Source: Ricinus communis (lineage: Eukaryota > Streptophyta > Magnoliopsida > Malpighiales > Euphorbiaceae). Taken from it: a DNA stretch of 64,000 nucleotides. The position numbers and the translations under genes were made by a program. Of the stretch, positions 22,215 to 34,824 are shown one piece after another. Location of the stretch: NCBI RefSeq assembly GCF_019578655.1, contig NC_063257.1:19406001-19470000 (forward strand), in the 5' to 3' direction. The notes under the pieces are model-generated. The model was not told the origin of the DNA. It searched no databases and saw only the letters and a list, made by a program, of their open reading frames with translations. How positions within the stretch are numbered: position 1 is the stretch's first letter; each line of letters opens with the position of its first letter.

Positions 22215-22980
22215 ATAGTGCTAAATATACCCCTCTTACAAGGTTGTTTTCTCATATTCACAAACATACCCCTCTTATGGGGTTGTATTCTCATAATTAA
22301 AAATATACCCCTCTTACGATGTTATTTTCTCATATTTACAATTATACCCCTATTGCCGGGATGGTTACTCATTCTTATGAATATGCACCTCTTACGAGGT
22401 TGTTTTCTCATATTTATATATATACCCCTCCAATGGGGTTGTTTTCTCATACTCACAAATATATCCCTCTTAAGGGGTTGTTTTGTCATTTCAATATATA
22501 TACCCTTCTTACAGAATTTTTTTGTCAAATTCATATATATATATACATACATATATATATATACATACATATATATATATATATATACATATATGTATAT
22601 ATATATTTGTAACTATGAGAATATAACCCTATAGTAGATACATATATATATGTATGTATATATATATATGAATCTGACAAAAAAATTCGTAAGAAGGGTA
22701 TATTTATTGAAATGATAAAACAACCCCTTAAGAGGGATATATTTGTAAGTATGAGAAAACAACCCCATTGGAGGGGTATATATATAAATATGAGAAAACA
22801 ATATCGTAAGAGGGGTATATTTTTAATTATGAGAATACAACCCCATAAGAGGGGTATGTTTGTGAATATGAGAAAACAACCTTGTAAGAGGGGTATATTT
22901 AGAACTATTTTTGTCGATTCATATATATATATATATATATATATGTATCTACTATAGGGTTATATTCTCATAGTTACAAA
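22215..22980. repeat. Fold-back (large inverted duplication) within the satellite, centred on (AT)n tracts
   Basis: The forward segment 22215-22540 (A) is followed by (AT)n. The segment 22661-22908 is its reverse complement (A'), lacking about 80 bp (two units). A second inverted pair of about 41 bp, with no mismatch that I can see, is 22606-22646 (B') and 22940-22980 (B). The order is A, AT tract, B', AT tract, A', AT tract, B. That is an inverted copy of the A-B interval inserted in the AT tract between A and B. The satellite runs forward again after 22940. Confidence 0.85.
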
Positions 22981-25900
22981 TATACCTCTCTTACGATGTT
23001 ATTTTTTCATATTTACAAGTATACCCCTATTGCCAGGATGGTTTCTTATACTCACAAATATACACCTCTTACGAGGTCATATTAACATATATACTCCTCC
23101 AACAGGGTTGTTATTTCATACTCATATTGTTTTTCATACTAAAAAATATACCCCTCTTTTAGAATTGTCTTCTCATTATCACAAATATACCCATCTTACG
23201 GGGTTGTTTTATCATGTTCACATTAGTTGTTGTTTCATATTAACAAATATACCTTTCTTACAGGGTTGTGTTCTCATAGTTACAAATATGCCCCTCTTAC
23301 GTAGTTGTTTTCTCATATTTACAATTATGCCCCTCCTACTCGGATGTTTTCCTCATACTAATAAATATACATTTCTTACGACGTGGTATTTTCATATTTA
23401 CATATATACCCCTCCAACGGGTTGTTTTCTCATACTTGCAAAGATACCTATGGTATGGGATTGTTTTCTCATAATCACAAATATACCCGTCTTGCAGGAT
23501 TGGTGTCTCATATTCACAAATATTCCCATTCTTACGAGGTTCTTTTCTCATATTTACATATATATCCATCCAATGAGGTTGTTTTCTCATACTAAAAAAT
23601 ACACACCTCTTACGATATTATCTTTTTATAATCACAAATATACCCATCTTACGAGGTTATTTTATCATATTCACTAGGATTGCTTTCTCATATTCATAAA
23701 TATACCCCTTTTATGCGGTTGTATTCTCAAAGTTACAAATATACCCATCTTACGGGGTTATTTTTTCATATTTATAGTTTTATTCCTACTTTTGTGTTGT
23801 TTTCTCATACTCACAAATATACCCCTCTTGCGGGTTGTTTTCCCATATTTACATATATACCCATCCAATGGGGTTATTTTCTCATACTCATAAATATGCC
23901 TCTTTGAAAGGGTCCTTTACTCATAATATTTGTCATTTTTATAAATGTACCACTTTTACGCGGTTGTTTTCTCATATTCACAAATAAACCCATCCAACGG
24001 GGTTGTTTTCTCATACTCACAAATATACCCATCTTAAGGGGTTGTTATCTCATACTGACAAATATACCTCTCTTATTGTGTTGTTTTCTCATACTAAAAA
24101 ATATAACGCTCTTATGAGATTATTTTTTCATATTTACAAATATACCGTTCTTTCGTGGTTTCTTTCTCATATTTACAAATTTTGACCTATAACAGAGTTA
24201 TATTCCCATAGTTACAAATATAAGCCTCTTACAGGGTTGTTTTCTGATATTGACAATTATACCCTTCCTTAAGGAGAAGTTTTCTCATACTCACAAATAT
24301 ACCTTCTTACGAGGTTATTTTCTCATATTAACATATATACCCAATCAATAGGGTTATTTTCTTATACACACAAATATACCCATCTTACAAGATTATCTCC
24401 TCATAATCATAAATATACACATCTTACGAGATTGCTTTATCATATTCACATTGGTTGTTTTCTTATATTCACAAATATACCCCTCTTATGGGGTTGTGTT
24501 CTCATAGTTACAAATATACCCCTCTTATGAGGTTCTTTTCTCATATTTATAATTATGCCCCTCCTACCAGGATGTTTTCTTACACTAATAAATATACCCT
24601 TTTTACAAGGTTGTTTTCTCATAATTACAAATATACCCCTTTAGTGGGATTCTTTTTGTCATATTCACAAATATACCCATCTTACGAGGTTATTTTCTCA
24701 TATTTACAAATATGTCCTTTTGACGGGGTTATATTGTCATAGTTACAAATATACCCGTCTTACGGTGTTGTTTTCTCATATTGATAATAATACCCCTCGT
24801 GCCGAGTTGTTTTTTCATACTAACAAATATGGATTTTTACGAGGTTATTTTTTCATATTTACATATGTACCTATCTATCAGGGTTGTTTTCTATTACTCA
24901 CAAATATACACCTCTTATGAGGTTGTCTTCTCAAAATCACAAATATACCCACCTTACAGGGTTGTTTGGTCATATTCACTAGGGCTGTTTTCTCATATTC
25001 ATAAATATACCCCACTTACGGAATTGTATTCTCCAAGTTACAGATAAATCCCACTTACTGGATTTTTTATATATTTATAATTAGACTCCTACTGCCGGGA
25101 TATTTTTTCATACTCATAAATATATTCCTCTTATGAGGTTATTTTCTCATATTTATAAATATACCCCTCCATCGAGGTTGTTTTTACATACTCACAAATA
25201 TACCCCTTTTTAAGGGGTTGATTTATCATAATAACAAATATACCCCTCTCCCGGGGTTGTTTTGACATTTTCATAGACATACCGCCTATTGCGGGGTTAT
25301 TTTCTCATATTAAAAAATATATCCTTCTTGCGAATTTTTTTATATTTACAATTATACCCCCATTGCCGTGATGGTTTCTCATACTCACAAATGTAGACCT
25401 CTTACGAGGTTGTTTTCACATATTTACATATATACCCCTCAATGATGTTGTTTTCTCATATCACAAAGATACCCCTCTTACGGGGTTGTTTCCTCATACT
25501 CAAATATATATCCCTCTTGTGGGATTGTTTCATATTTAGAAATATACCATTTTTACGTGGTTCCTTTCTCATATTTACAAATTTTACTATCTAATGAGGT
25601 TATATTTTCATAGTTACAAATACACCCCTCTTATAGTGTTATTTTCTCATATTGATAATTATATCCCTCCTATAGGGGAAGTTTTTGCATAATCACAAAT
25701 ATATCCCTTTTACGGGCTTGTTTCCTCATTTTTATAAATATACCCTTCTTACGGGATTATCTTCTCATAATAACAAATATACCTCTCTTATCGGGTTATT
25801 TTATCATTTTCATAAATATACCCTCATCTTAAGAGGTTATTTTCTCATATTCACAAACATACCCCTCTTGCGTTGTTGTTTTATCATATTTACGATTATA

Positions 25901-27548
25901 CCCCTACTATCAGGATGGTTTCTCATTCTCACAAATACACACCTCTTACGAGGTTATTTTCTCATACTCATAAATATACTCCTCTGAATGGGTCATTTTC
26001 ATAAATATACCCCTTTTACGGGGTTGTTTTCTCATATTCATAAACATACCTCTCTTATAGGGTTGTATTCTCAAAGTTACAAATATACCTCTCTTAAGAT
26101 TTTTTTTATATTTACAATTATACACCTGCTGCCGGGTTGGTTTCTCATACTCATAAGTATACACTTCTTACAAAGTTGTTTACTTTTATTTTCATATATA
26201 TCCCTCCAACGAGGTTGTTATCTCATACTCATAAATATACCCCTCTTACGGGGTTATTTTCTAATACTAAAAAATATCCCTCTTACGGGATTGTTCATTT
26301 TCATAAATATACCCTTCTTACGTAGTTCTTTTCTCATATTTATAAATTTTTCATCTAACAGGGTTATATTGTCACAGTTACAAAATATGCACCTCTTACG
26401 AGCTTGTTTTCTCATATTGATAATTATACCCCTCCTGTAAGAGAAGTTTTCTCATACTCACAATTACACCCCTTTTATGGGTTTATTTTCTCATTTTTAG
26501 AATTATACCCCTCTTACGGGGGTTGTCTTCTCATAATGACAGATATACCCCTCTTACGTTATTGTTTTTAAAAATTTATAATTATACCCCTCCTATGGGA
26601 TGTTATCTCATACTCATAAATATACCAATCTTACGGGGTTATTTTATCTTATTTACATATATACCCATCCAACAAGGTTGTTTTCTCACACTCATAAATA
26701 TACTCCTCTTTTGGGGTTGTCTTCTTATAATCACAAATACACCCATCTTAAGGGGTTGTTTTGTCATATTCACACGGATTATTTTCTCATATTTACAAAT
26801 ATACACCTCTTGCGGTGTTGTGTTCTCATAGTTACAAATATACCCCTCTAACGGGGTTGTCTTCTCTTATTTATAATTATTCCCCTCCTACCGTGATGTT
26901 TTCTCACACTTATAAATACATCCCTCTTATGGGTTTCTCTTCTCATATATAAATATATACCCCTCTAATAGTGTTGTTTTCTCATACTAAAAAAAACACC
27001 ACTCTTACGGGATTGTTTTCTTATAATCACAAACATACCCCTCTTGCGCGATTGTTTTCTCATATTCACAAATAAACCCGTCTTACGAGGATCTTCTCTT
27101 ATATTTTCAAATATTCGCCTCTAACGGGTTTATATTCTCAAATTTATAGATATACCCCTCTTACGTGGTTGTTCTCTCATATTGATAATTATACGCCTCG
27201 AGCCGGATTGTTTTTCCATACTCACAAATATACCCCTCTTACGAGGTTATTTTCTCATATTTGCATATATACCCATCCAATAGGGTTTTGTTTCTCTTAC
27301 TCACAAATGTACACCTCTTACAGGGTTGTCTTCTCAAAATCACAAATGTACCCATCTTACGGGGATGTTTTCTCATACTCACTAGTGTTGTTTTCTTATA
27401 TTCATAAATATATCCCTCTTACGGGGTTGTATTCTCATAGTTATAAATATACCGCTCTTGTGATGTTTTCTTCTATCTCTTGCCGAGATGGTTTCTCATA
27501 CTCATAAATATAGACCCCTTACGAGCTTGTTTTCTCATATTTACATAT

Positions 27549-27553
27549 ATACT
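27549..27553 (+). other. Target site duplication ATACT, left copy
   Basis: ATACT immediately precedes the TGTCACG start of the Tekay LTR and recurs at 37109-37113 directly after the other LTR. A perfect 5-bp duplication in the satellite shows this is an undisturbed insertion. Confidence 0.85.
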
Positions 27554-29811
27554 TGTCACGACCCACTTTGGGGGCCCGTGACCGGCACTAGGGAATGGGT
27601 AGGCTTAAGGCCACCGAAACCCGTAATAAGCCTTACCAACCCGCAAATCCATATATACAATTAACCAAATATGAAGTAGTCATAATTGTCTTGCATAATA
27701 AATCATCATACTACCAACAGGAGTCAGAAAGTTATATAAATTTTAAAATTTCCTACTGCGGATACTCTAGAGTAAAAATGACAAGTATAGAAGTACAAGA
27801 TAATTACAAAAGTCCGAAGAAGAAGAAGTCGGACTGTCGAATGTGCGATGGCGAAGGTCTTTAACTATCACCTGAAAAATTACAAGCGGGGCTAGATCTC
27901 GAGTGAGTCAAAATCAAATAATCTAAGGACTATTGCAACATTCACATGATATATTAATTATTCAGAACAATATACCAATTTCTGAATATAATTGCAATCA
28001 TAATATATAATCATACACCATAATAATAAAATGATAAAAGAAGAGAGTGTAAATAAATAAAGACATTTTTACTTTCACGGGACGTGTGGCTAAGTAGAAC
28101 CCTAACCCCAAATTCTAACAGCCATTTTGGCTCTCTTAATCCAAATAAGACTGGCGCCCCGAGAGCAATGCTCGACCAGGGACCTTACCTCCAGTCTGGT
28201 CACTTAAGTATCCAAATAAGAAATCTAGTAGCCATTCGGCTCTCTTAATCCAATAAGACTGGCGCCCCGAGAGCAATGCTCGACCAGGGACCTTACCTCC
28301 AGTCTGGTCACTTAAGTATCCAAATAAGAAATCTAGTAGCCATTCGGCTCTCTTAATCCAATAAGACTGGCGCCCCGAGAGCAATGCTCGACCAGGGACC
28401 TTACCTCCAGTCTGGTCACTTAAGTATCCAAATAAGCCGGCGCCCCGAGAGCAATGCTCGACCAGGGACCTTACCTCCGGCAATTTACACAAATCAGCCC
28501 AGAGAGCCATGCTCGACCAGGGCAAACCCATAAATATCTTATTACATGTCCATGATCATTACCGGTGCGCACGTGGTCCTGATGTAACCCATCAGGCGGC
28601 ATGTTCTATAAGCCACGTTTCCCAAGACACAATCATCACATATAATAAATATCATTATCTGATGAACTCATCCAACACATATTAAAATAAAGATTAAAGA
28701 TTTAAGATAAAACAACGTGCAATTTGTGAGGGAAAAAATAATAACGTTTGTCTTATTATAACATACTAATAATAATATTTATATTATTTCAAATATTAAT
28801 AATCAAGTGAAATCATTTATTTTGCGATACTAATAATCATATTAAGCACAAATTCTAAATAGCATATTAAAATCAGACTAGCAATAGTGCAAAGATTAAA
28901 TGACTTTAACTCACAGTTTGATCGTTCCACGATCCGCTCCTCGCCTCGTGGAGTCAAGGGAAGGCTGAATTATCTAATAACAAAAGGCATACAATTAATA
29001 GACATTCGAAAATTCTTCCTAAAGTTAGACCCTAAGGTCGACTGCCTAGAATTTAATTGGACTCGAGGAATCTCAAAGTTTGTGAACCTCCCTAAATTTC
29101 GGATATTTACCCCCCGTGAAAACGGGTCCAGACTGCCAAAAACATATCAAACATGCTGGAATTTAATAACAGGGAGGCCACAAGAATCGCATTAATATTT
29201 TCCCGACTCCAAAACACCACAATCCAAACAATTTAATTTGATTTATTTTTAAACTACCCAACACAAGCAATTAATAGCCTCAATAACTTTCTAATATTAT
29301 AACAAAATTTTTAGAGTCTAAAATAAAATTATACCGAGTTAAAAATTGAAATATTTCACGCGTCCGAGAAAACACTTTGGGGTCCGGGCCGGTCCCCGCC
29401 AACGTCGAATTCGAATCCGGGCGCCAAGCTCAAGTTGCGAGGAGTCCAAGTACAAGAGTTTTGGCGGAAAGTGGCCGGGCGGCGGATTGGGGCCGGAAAG
29501 TCGCTGCTCACGCGACACTTCCCATGGCTGCCGGCAAGGATTTTCCAACGAAGGAGGGTGGCTTCCGGGGTTTTCTGGGGTGGGGAGTCCGATCCCGGCG
29601 TCTGATCGCCGAAAACAAGCCGGCAAGAGGCCGAACGAAGCCTCCACCTTCCGGCCGGTGAGAGGAAAGACGGCGATAGCGGCAGCTTGATACCGGCCGA
29701 CGGAAACGTGAGGGAGAAGGAAAAGAGGAGAAGTAGAGGGAAGGGAGGGAAAAGAGAGAGGGAGGAGAAAAACGATTTTTGTATATATAAATATTTAGTA
29801 AGGGTGTTACA
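27554..29811 (-). repeat. 3' LTR of the Tekay element, with an internal 108-bp minisatellite
   Basis: Begins TGTCACGACCCACTTTGGGG and ends GGGTGTTACA on the + strand. It matches 34825-37108 almost throughout. Differences are scattered substitutions plus indels concentrated in the GC-rich final third and near 27830-27900. About 28130-28530 carries a tandem repeat of period 108 bp (GCCATTCGGCTCTC at 28231 and 28339, then a partial copy), with GGCGCCCCGAGAGCAATG and CTCGACCAGGGACC in each. The open frame at 28531-28136 on the - strand is this repeat and not a gene. Confidence 0.93.
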
Positions 29812-29824
29812 TTCTACCCCCCTT
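29812..29824 (-). other. Polypurine tract of the Tekay element
   Basis: The coding strand reads CTAAGGGGGGTAGAA immediately before the LTR start TGTAACACCC, a standard plus-strand priming site. Confidence 0.8.
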
Positions 29825-29864
29825 AGAAAAAAAATTCGACCTCGAATTTTAAACCATGGCCTAC

Positions 29865-31110
29865 TTAGGATTGAAATAAATGAGGGTAGAGACTTCTCAT
29901 TTCCTGCTCAGTTTCCCAGGTACACTCTTCAAACAAATGATTCCGCCACAAAACTTTGACCATCGAAATAATTTTAGAGCGCAGCTGGCGAACTTGAGTA
30001 TCCACGATCCTGACTGGCTGCTCCTCGAAAGTCAAATCTTCACCAACTTCCACATTTTGTGGTTGAAACACATGCGAAGGGTCTGAAATATACTTTCTTA
30101 ACATCGATATGTGGAATACCGGATGCACATGCGAGAAGTTCACCGGCAAGTCCAGCTTGTATGCCACATCTCCAATTCTGTTAATAACCTCAAAGGGTCC
30201 CACATAACGAGGTGCCAATTTGCCCTTCTTGCCGAACCGCAACACACCACGCATAGGAGACACCTTCAAGAATACATATTCCCCAACACTGAATTCCACG
30301 TGCTTCCGCTTTGGATCCGCATAACTTTTCTGCCTACTAAAAGTCATCTTGATCACGCTCGCGAATAACCGGAATCTTTTCAAGAGTGATCCAACCAATT
30401 CGATCCCGCTAACTCCGCTCACCAACTTCTTCCCAACATACGGGGGATCTACACTTCCGACCATACAAGGCCCTCGAAGGTGCCATTTTGATACTTGCAT
30501 GATAAATTTGTTATTATACGCGAATTCGACCAACGGTGAGATACCAATCCCATTGACCACCAAAGTCTATCACGCACATCCGAAGCATATCCTCTAAGGT
30601 CTGAATAGTCCTTTCTGATTGTCCGTCCGTCTGAGGATGGAAGGCCATATTGAAGTCCAACCTGGTACCAAGTTCCTCTTGTAACTTTTTCCAAAACCTT
30701 GAAGTAAATTGCGGCCCCCTATCAGACACTATGGAAACCGGGACGCCGTGAAGACTGACAATCCTTTCCAGATACACTCTTGCATACTTAGCTACAGAGT
30801 AGGTAGTCTTTACAGGAAGAAAATGCGCTGACTTAGTCAATCGATCCACAATTACCCAGATGGAGTCATAACCAGCAAAAGTCAAAGGTAAACCTGATAC
30901 AAAATCCATAGTAATCCTTTCCCATTTCCACTCTAGTATAGGAAGCGGCTGCAGTAAATCAGACGGCTTCTTATGCTCTAATTTAACTCACGACACGCCG
31001 ACATTTGGAGACAAACTCTGCTACATCTCTCTTCATCCCGCTCCACCAATAATTTCCTTTTAAATCATGGTACATCTTTGTGGAGCCCGGATGCACGCTG
31101 TAAGTTGTAC
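29865..31110 (-). pseudogene. Tekay integrase and chromodomain (two frameshifts)
   Basis: Zinc module: [20 protein letters not shown] and FVSKCRR at about 31110-30985. A lost base at the last cysteine shifts the frame (about 30985). The core at 30909-30514 keeps the full catalytic triad: Asp in MDFVSGLP, Asp in SDRGPQFTSRFW, Glu in HPQTDGQSERTIQTLEDML. A second frameshift near 30545 separates LVEFAYNN and the C-terminal region (GKLAPRYVGPFEVINRIGDV, HPVFHISMLRKY). The C-terminal 50 residues (VDTQVRQLRSKIISMVKVLW, then CTWETEQEMRSLYPHLF) are a chromodomain lacking most of the aromatic cage, as in plant chromoviruses. It is thought to steer insertion to heterochromatin. The ORF ends at 29865. 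Confidence 0.9.
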
Positions 31111-32820
31111 AGTGAGCTTCTTCTAAAATCTCCTTCCTGAGATTATCCACATCGGGAACACACAGCCTAGAGCCCATCATGAGGGTGCCATCATCATTTA
31201 TAACAAAGTTATTAGCTCGACCCTGCTGCACATCTTCCAAGATTTTCTGCAACTGTGGGTCCCGATTCTGAGCCATCCTGATTCTGTCCACAAGCACAGA
31301 CCTAATCCAGAAATGTGCTAATAATGCACCCGATTCTAATATCTCCACCTGTAACCCTTGATCATACAGTTCATGCAACTCTCTAACCAGCGGTCTCTTC
31401 TCTACACTGACATGAGCAAGACTACCTACCGACTTCCTGCTCAAAGCATCAGCCACAACATTCGCATTACCCGGGTGGTAGAGAATATTACAATCATAGT
31501 CCTTCAGAAGCTCTAACCACCTTCTCTGCCTTAGGTTCAAATCTTTCTGTTGAAAAATATACTTTAAGCTTTTATGATCCGTATAAATCTCGCACGTCTC
31601 TCCATAGAGATAGTGCCTCCAAATCTTTAATGCAAAAATTACTGCTGCCATCTCCAAATCGTGGGTCGGGTAATTTTGTTCATGCTTCTTCAATTGCCTA
31701 GACGCATAAGCTATTACCTTTCCATTTTGCATCAGAACACAACCCAAACCCACTCTAGAAGCGTCGCAATACACCGTGAATCCACCAATCCCAGAAGGTA
31801 AGGTCAACACCGGAGCTGAAGTCAAACAGTCCTTCAACTTTTGAAAGCTTCTCTAACACGCGTCAGTCCACTGAAACCTGACATTTTTTTGAGTCAACTT
31901 AGTCAAAGGCGCTACTATCCTCGAAAAGTCTTGCACAAATCGACGGTAGTAGCCTGCCAACCCTAGAAAGCTACGCACTTCAGTCACTGAAGTTGGCCTT
32001 TGCCAATCAGTCACTGCCTCCACTTTCTTAGGGTCCACCTGATTACCCTCTTTAGATACTATGTGCCCCAGAAAAGCAACGCTTTCCAACCAGAACTCGC
32101 ACTTGGAGAACTTAGCGTACAATTGATGTTCCCTCAAAGTCTGAAGTACTATCCTCAAGTGCCACGCGTGCTCTTCTTCACTTTTGGAATAAACCAAGAT
32201 ATCATCAATGAATACAATGACAAAACGATCCAGAAATTCCTTGAACACTCGATTCATCAAATCCATGAAAGCCGCAGGGGCATTAGTGAGTCCAAACGAC
32301 ATCACCAGAAACTCATAAAGCCCATAACGCGTCCTGAACGCCGTCTTTGGCACGTCTTCACCATGGATCCTCAACTGGTGATACCCCGATCACAAATCAA
32401 TCTTGGAGAAATACACAGCTCCCTGAAGCTGATCGAATAGGTCATCGATGCGAGGAAGCGGATACCGGTTACGAATCGTCGCCTTATTTAGTTGCTGTAA
32501 TCGATGCAAAGACGCAAGGTACCATCCTTCTTCTTTACGAACAGAACAGGAGCACCCCAAGGAGACGTACTAGGTCTAATGAAACCCTTATCTAGGAGGT
32601 CTTGCAACTGCTCCTTTAGCTCTTTTAACTCGGCCGGTGCCATTCGATAGGGCGGCAAAGAAATAGGTGTTGTACCCGGTATCACGTCAATACAGAATTC
32701 TATCTCTCTATTGGGCGGCAATCCAGGTAGTTCTTCTGGAAACACATCAGGAAACTCGCAAACCACCGGAACGTCTTCGACGCAACCTTTCCTTGCAGAG
32801 GTATCCCTAACCAAAGCCAA
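31111..32820 (-). pseudogene. Tekay reverse transcriptase and RNase H
   Basis: RT begins after [14 protein letters not shown] with [36 protein letters not shown] one-base loss near 32500 shifts the frame into [23 protein letters not shown] at 32390-32392 replaces the Arg codon of the IDLRSGYH motif (CGA to TGA). From 32374 the frame is open: [20 protein letters not shown], catalytic FIDDILVYS, and [20 protein letters not shown] at about 31853 precedes RNase H (31837 onward): [36 protein letters not shown] and [10 protein letters not shown]. The catalytic Asp and Glu residues are present. These activities make cDNA and remove RNA. This is the least decayed RT in the window. Confidence 0.92.
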
Positions 32821-33270
32821 ATATCCACGACATCCACGCGTGAAGCATCCGCTTCAGCCGCAATCGACCACGAGGTTCGAGGGAGAAGGTATCTGCTCAC
32901 CTTTAAAATAGAACTCTGAGTCTCCAGGAATTCGAAAAGTCACTTGTTTCTCCCTGCAGTCCAACATGGCGAAATGCATAGCTAACCAATCCATTCCCAA
33001 TATCACATCAAAATCCATTACATCTAAAAGAATTAGGTCAGCAACCAAATCTCGTCCCTCAATGCGGACCGGACAGGATACGACATCGATCTAAGGCCTT
33101 AACGGCGTAGTGACCGACATTGGAATTCGAAGCCTAACGGGCTGGACATCCAATCTTAAGGCAAAACTAGGCGATACGAAAGAATGGGTAGCCCCAGGGT
33201 CTAACAAAACTCTAGCCTCAGAATGACAAACAAGAATAGTACCTGACACCACAGCATTTGAGGCTCGCGC
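32821..33270 (-). pseudogene. Tekay aspartic protease
   Basis: The active site reads ARVLLDPGATHSFVSPSFA (about 33215-33160), the Asp-Pro-Gly variant common in plant gypsy proteases. It continues through RIPMSVTTPLRP to a TAG at 33091-33093, then resumes in the same frame with IDVVSCPVRIEGRDL and LLDVMDFDVILGMDWLAMH (the second conserved loop). It ends at a stop near 32854 with a frame change before RT. The single in-frame stop alone would block Pol synthesis. Confidence 0.85.
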
Positions 33271-34654
33271 ATCTTGAGGAGTAAGGGTAAACACTCTAGC
33301 TTGCCCCCGGCCTGACTGTTGAGACCCTGAAGCTCGACCTTGAACCCTGCCCCCAGACCGGCCTCCTGAAGATCTACCTCCAAAACTACGGCCCTGCTGG
33401 CCAACAAACTGAGATCCATCTTGAAAATGTCCCGGGGTTGCAGGAAAAGCTGGTCGGGTCGCACTAGCGGACGAGCCTTGTGGAAAAGCTGGTCGACTGA
33501 AATAGCGAGGACACTCTCGAGCCATATGTCCCATCTCACCACACCTAAAACAGGCTCCACTGGATGTTAGGCACGGTCCCTGATGTGACCTGCCACACAT
33601 CTGACAAGTGCTGGCCCCAGAACTAGAGCCACTCCCACTACCACTGAAGCCACGGCCGGTGCGAATCCTCGGCTACTCCTCCGATTACGCCTACCCTTTC
33701 TGTGGATGCGGTGACTTCTCTGCACGGCCTGCTGGTCGGTACCTCCAGAGTAACTTCCACTACCATAGTACGGCACGACAGGCTGCGCACTGGACTGACC
33801 CTCAACCCTGGTTTTCTTCTTCCTACCATCGTCAGTCCCTTGACTAAACCCTCGTAGCGTCATCTCCATCTGCCTCGCCATGTCAGTAACTTCTAGGAAG
33901 CTGCTCCTCCTAGATTGAACCAAAGAAACAAACTCTGGGCCGAGCCCTGAAATGTATTTGCTGTTCTTCTGCTCCTCAGTCCCCACAGCATAAGGTGCAT
34001 ACCTACTCAGCTGAACAAATTGCCTGGTGTATTCAGCCACAGATGATTCTCCCTTAACTAACCTTTCAAACCTCTCCCTGTACTCCTGCCTTACACTGAA
34101 AGGGATGAAGTACTCTTCGAATCTGTCTCTGAATTGCCTCCACGACAACCCATCCAGAAAAGGGCGGATCTAATCTCTGAACCACTGGGATGCTATTCCC
34201 TTCAAGGAAAACCCGGCCATCTCGATGGTCCTCCTGTCAAAATAGTGCAAATCAGACGCCCTCTTTTCAACCTCATCCAAAAAGTCCAGAGGGTCTCCAG
34301 CTATCCCATCAAACTCCACAGGTCTTAACTTGGTATACTCAGACATAGGGACATCGTCCGGATTCCTGATACCGGACCCACTAGCACGACTTCCTGCACC
34401 TCTTGGAAGACTAGCAACTGCTCTAAGGCCCTCTGCATCCCAGTCATACTGGACACAAAAGCCTCCACTGGAATTTCACCAGCACCATGTACCTCCTGAG
34501 CCTCGCCCTGATCTGGTTGGGCTGCTGCTCGAGGCTTACCTCGCCTTTTGGTACCATGGGCGGGGTCCGGAGGAGCCGTCTGAGCAGAAAACTCATCTTC
34601 GCCTTCCTGGGCCGATGCTGCAGCTGCAGTCGCTCGGGTTCTCGGCATTGGCAA
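33271..34654 (-). pseudogene. Tekay Gag with CCHC zinc knuckle
   Basis: Start chosen at 34654 (MPMPRTRATAAAASA), the first Met after the PBS. A frameshift near 34390 moves the frame into PVEFDGIAGDPLDFLDEVEK, and a TAG at 34170-34172 interrupts QWFRD-x-IRPFLDG. From 34148 comes SWRQFRDRFEEYFIPFSVRQ and the rest of the retrotrans_gag domain. Another frame change near 33640 leads to the knuckle CFRCGEMGHMARECP at about 33547-33503 and a Gly/Ser/Arg-rich stretch (GRSFGGRSSGGRSGGRVQGR). Gag packages the RNA into particles. This copy cannot make a full-length product. Confidence 0.88.
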
Positions 34655-34808
34655 GAGCTGAAAATGAACAAGTTATTAACCCAACAGACTCTCTAACGTA
34701 TAGCGCAGATACTAGAATCAACGAAACATGCAAGGACAGACTCAATTTTTCCTAGTTCCCGCAATAGTTTAGAAAGCTAACCTAGGTCGAAGGAAAAACT
34801 AAACCTAA

Positions 34809-34820
34809 GCTCTGATACCA
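34809..34820 (-). other. Primer binding site of the Tekay element
   Basis: The coding strand reads TGGTATCAGAGC four bases after the 5' LTR end. It is an exact match to the usual plant initiator-tRNA-Met primer site. Confidence 0.9.
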
Positions 34821-34824
34821 ACTT

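Larger units (their letters stand above)
22153..27553 (+). repeat. 39-bp satellite array, block B
   Basis: About 5.4 kb of 39-bp units. Several unit types recur in similar order: one with TTTACATATATACCC and CCATCCAAC, one with TTTACAATTATACCCCTCC and a CCGGGATG end, and a shortened unit of about 25 bp. The shortened unit reads TCATATTCACTAGGGTTG and lies near 23215, 23668, 24444, 24971, 26767 and 27376. It follows a unit with TCATAATCACAAATATACCC. The order indicates a higher-order repeat. The block contains a fold-back at 22215-22980. Confidence 0.95.

Noticed and set aside
28136..28531. A 131-codon - strand frame with a repeated FGYLSDQTGGKVPGRALLSG segment
   Set aside because: It is the 108-bp LTR minisatellite read in one frame (108 is divisible by three), and the same frame is broken in the other LTR.
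29346..29690. Overlapping + and - frames of about 100 codons at the GC-rich LTR end
   Set aside because: They lie in the non-coding LTR, are not conserved in frame in the partner LTR (indels at 36640-37060), and show no domain.
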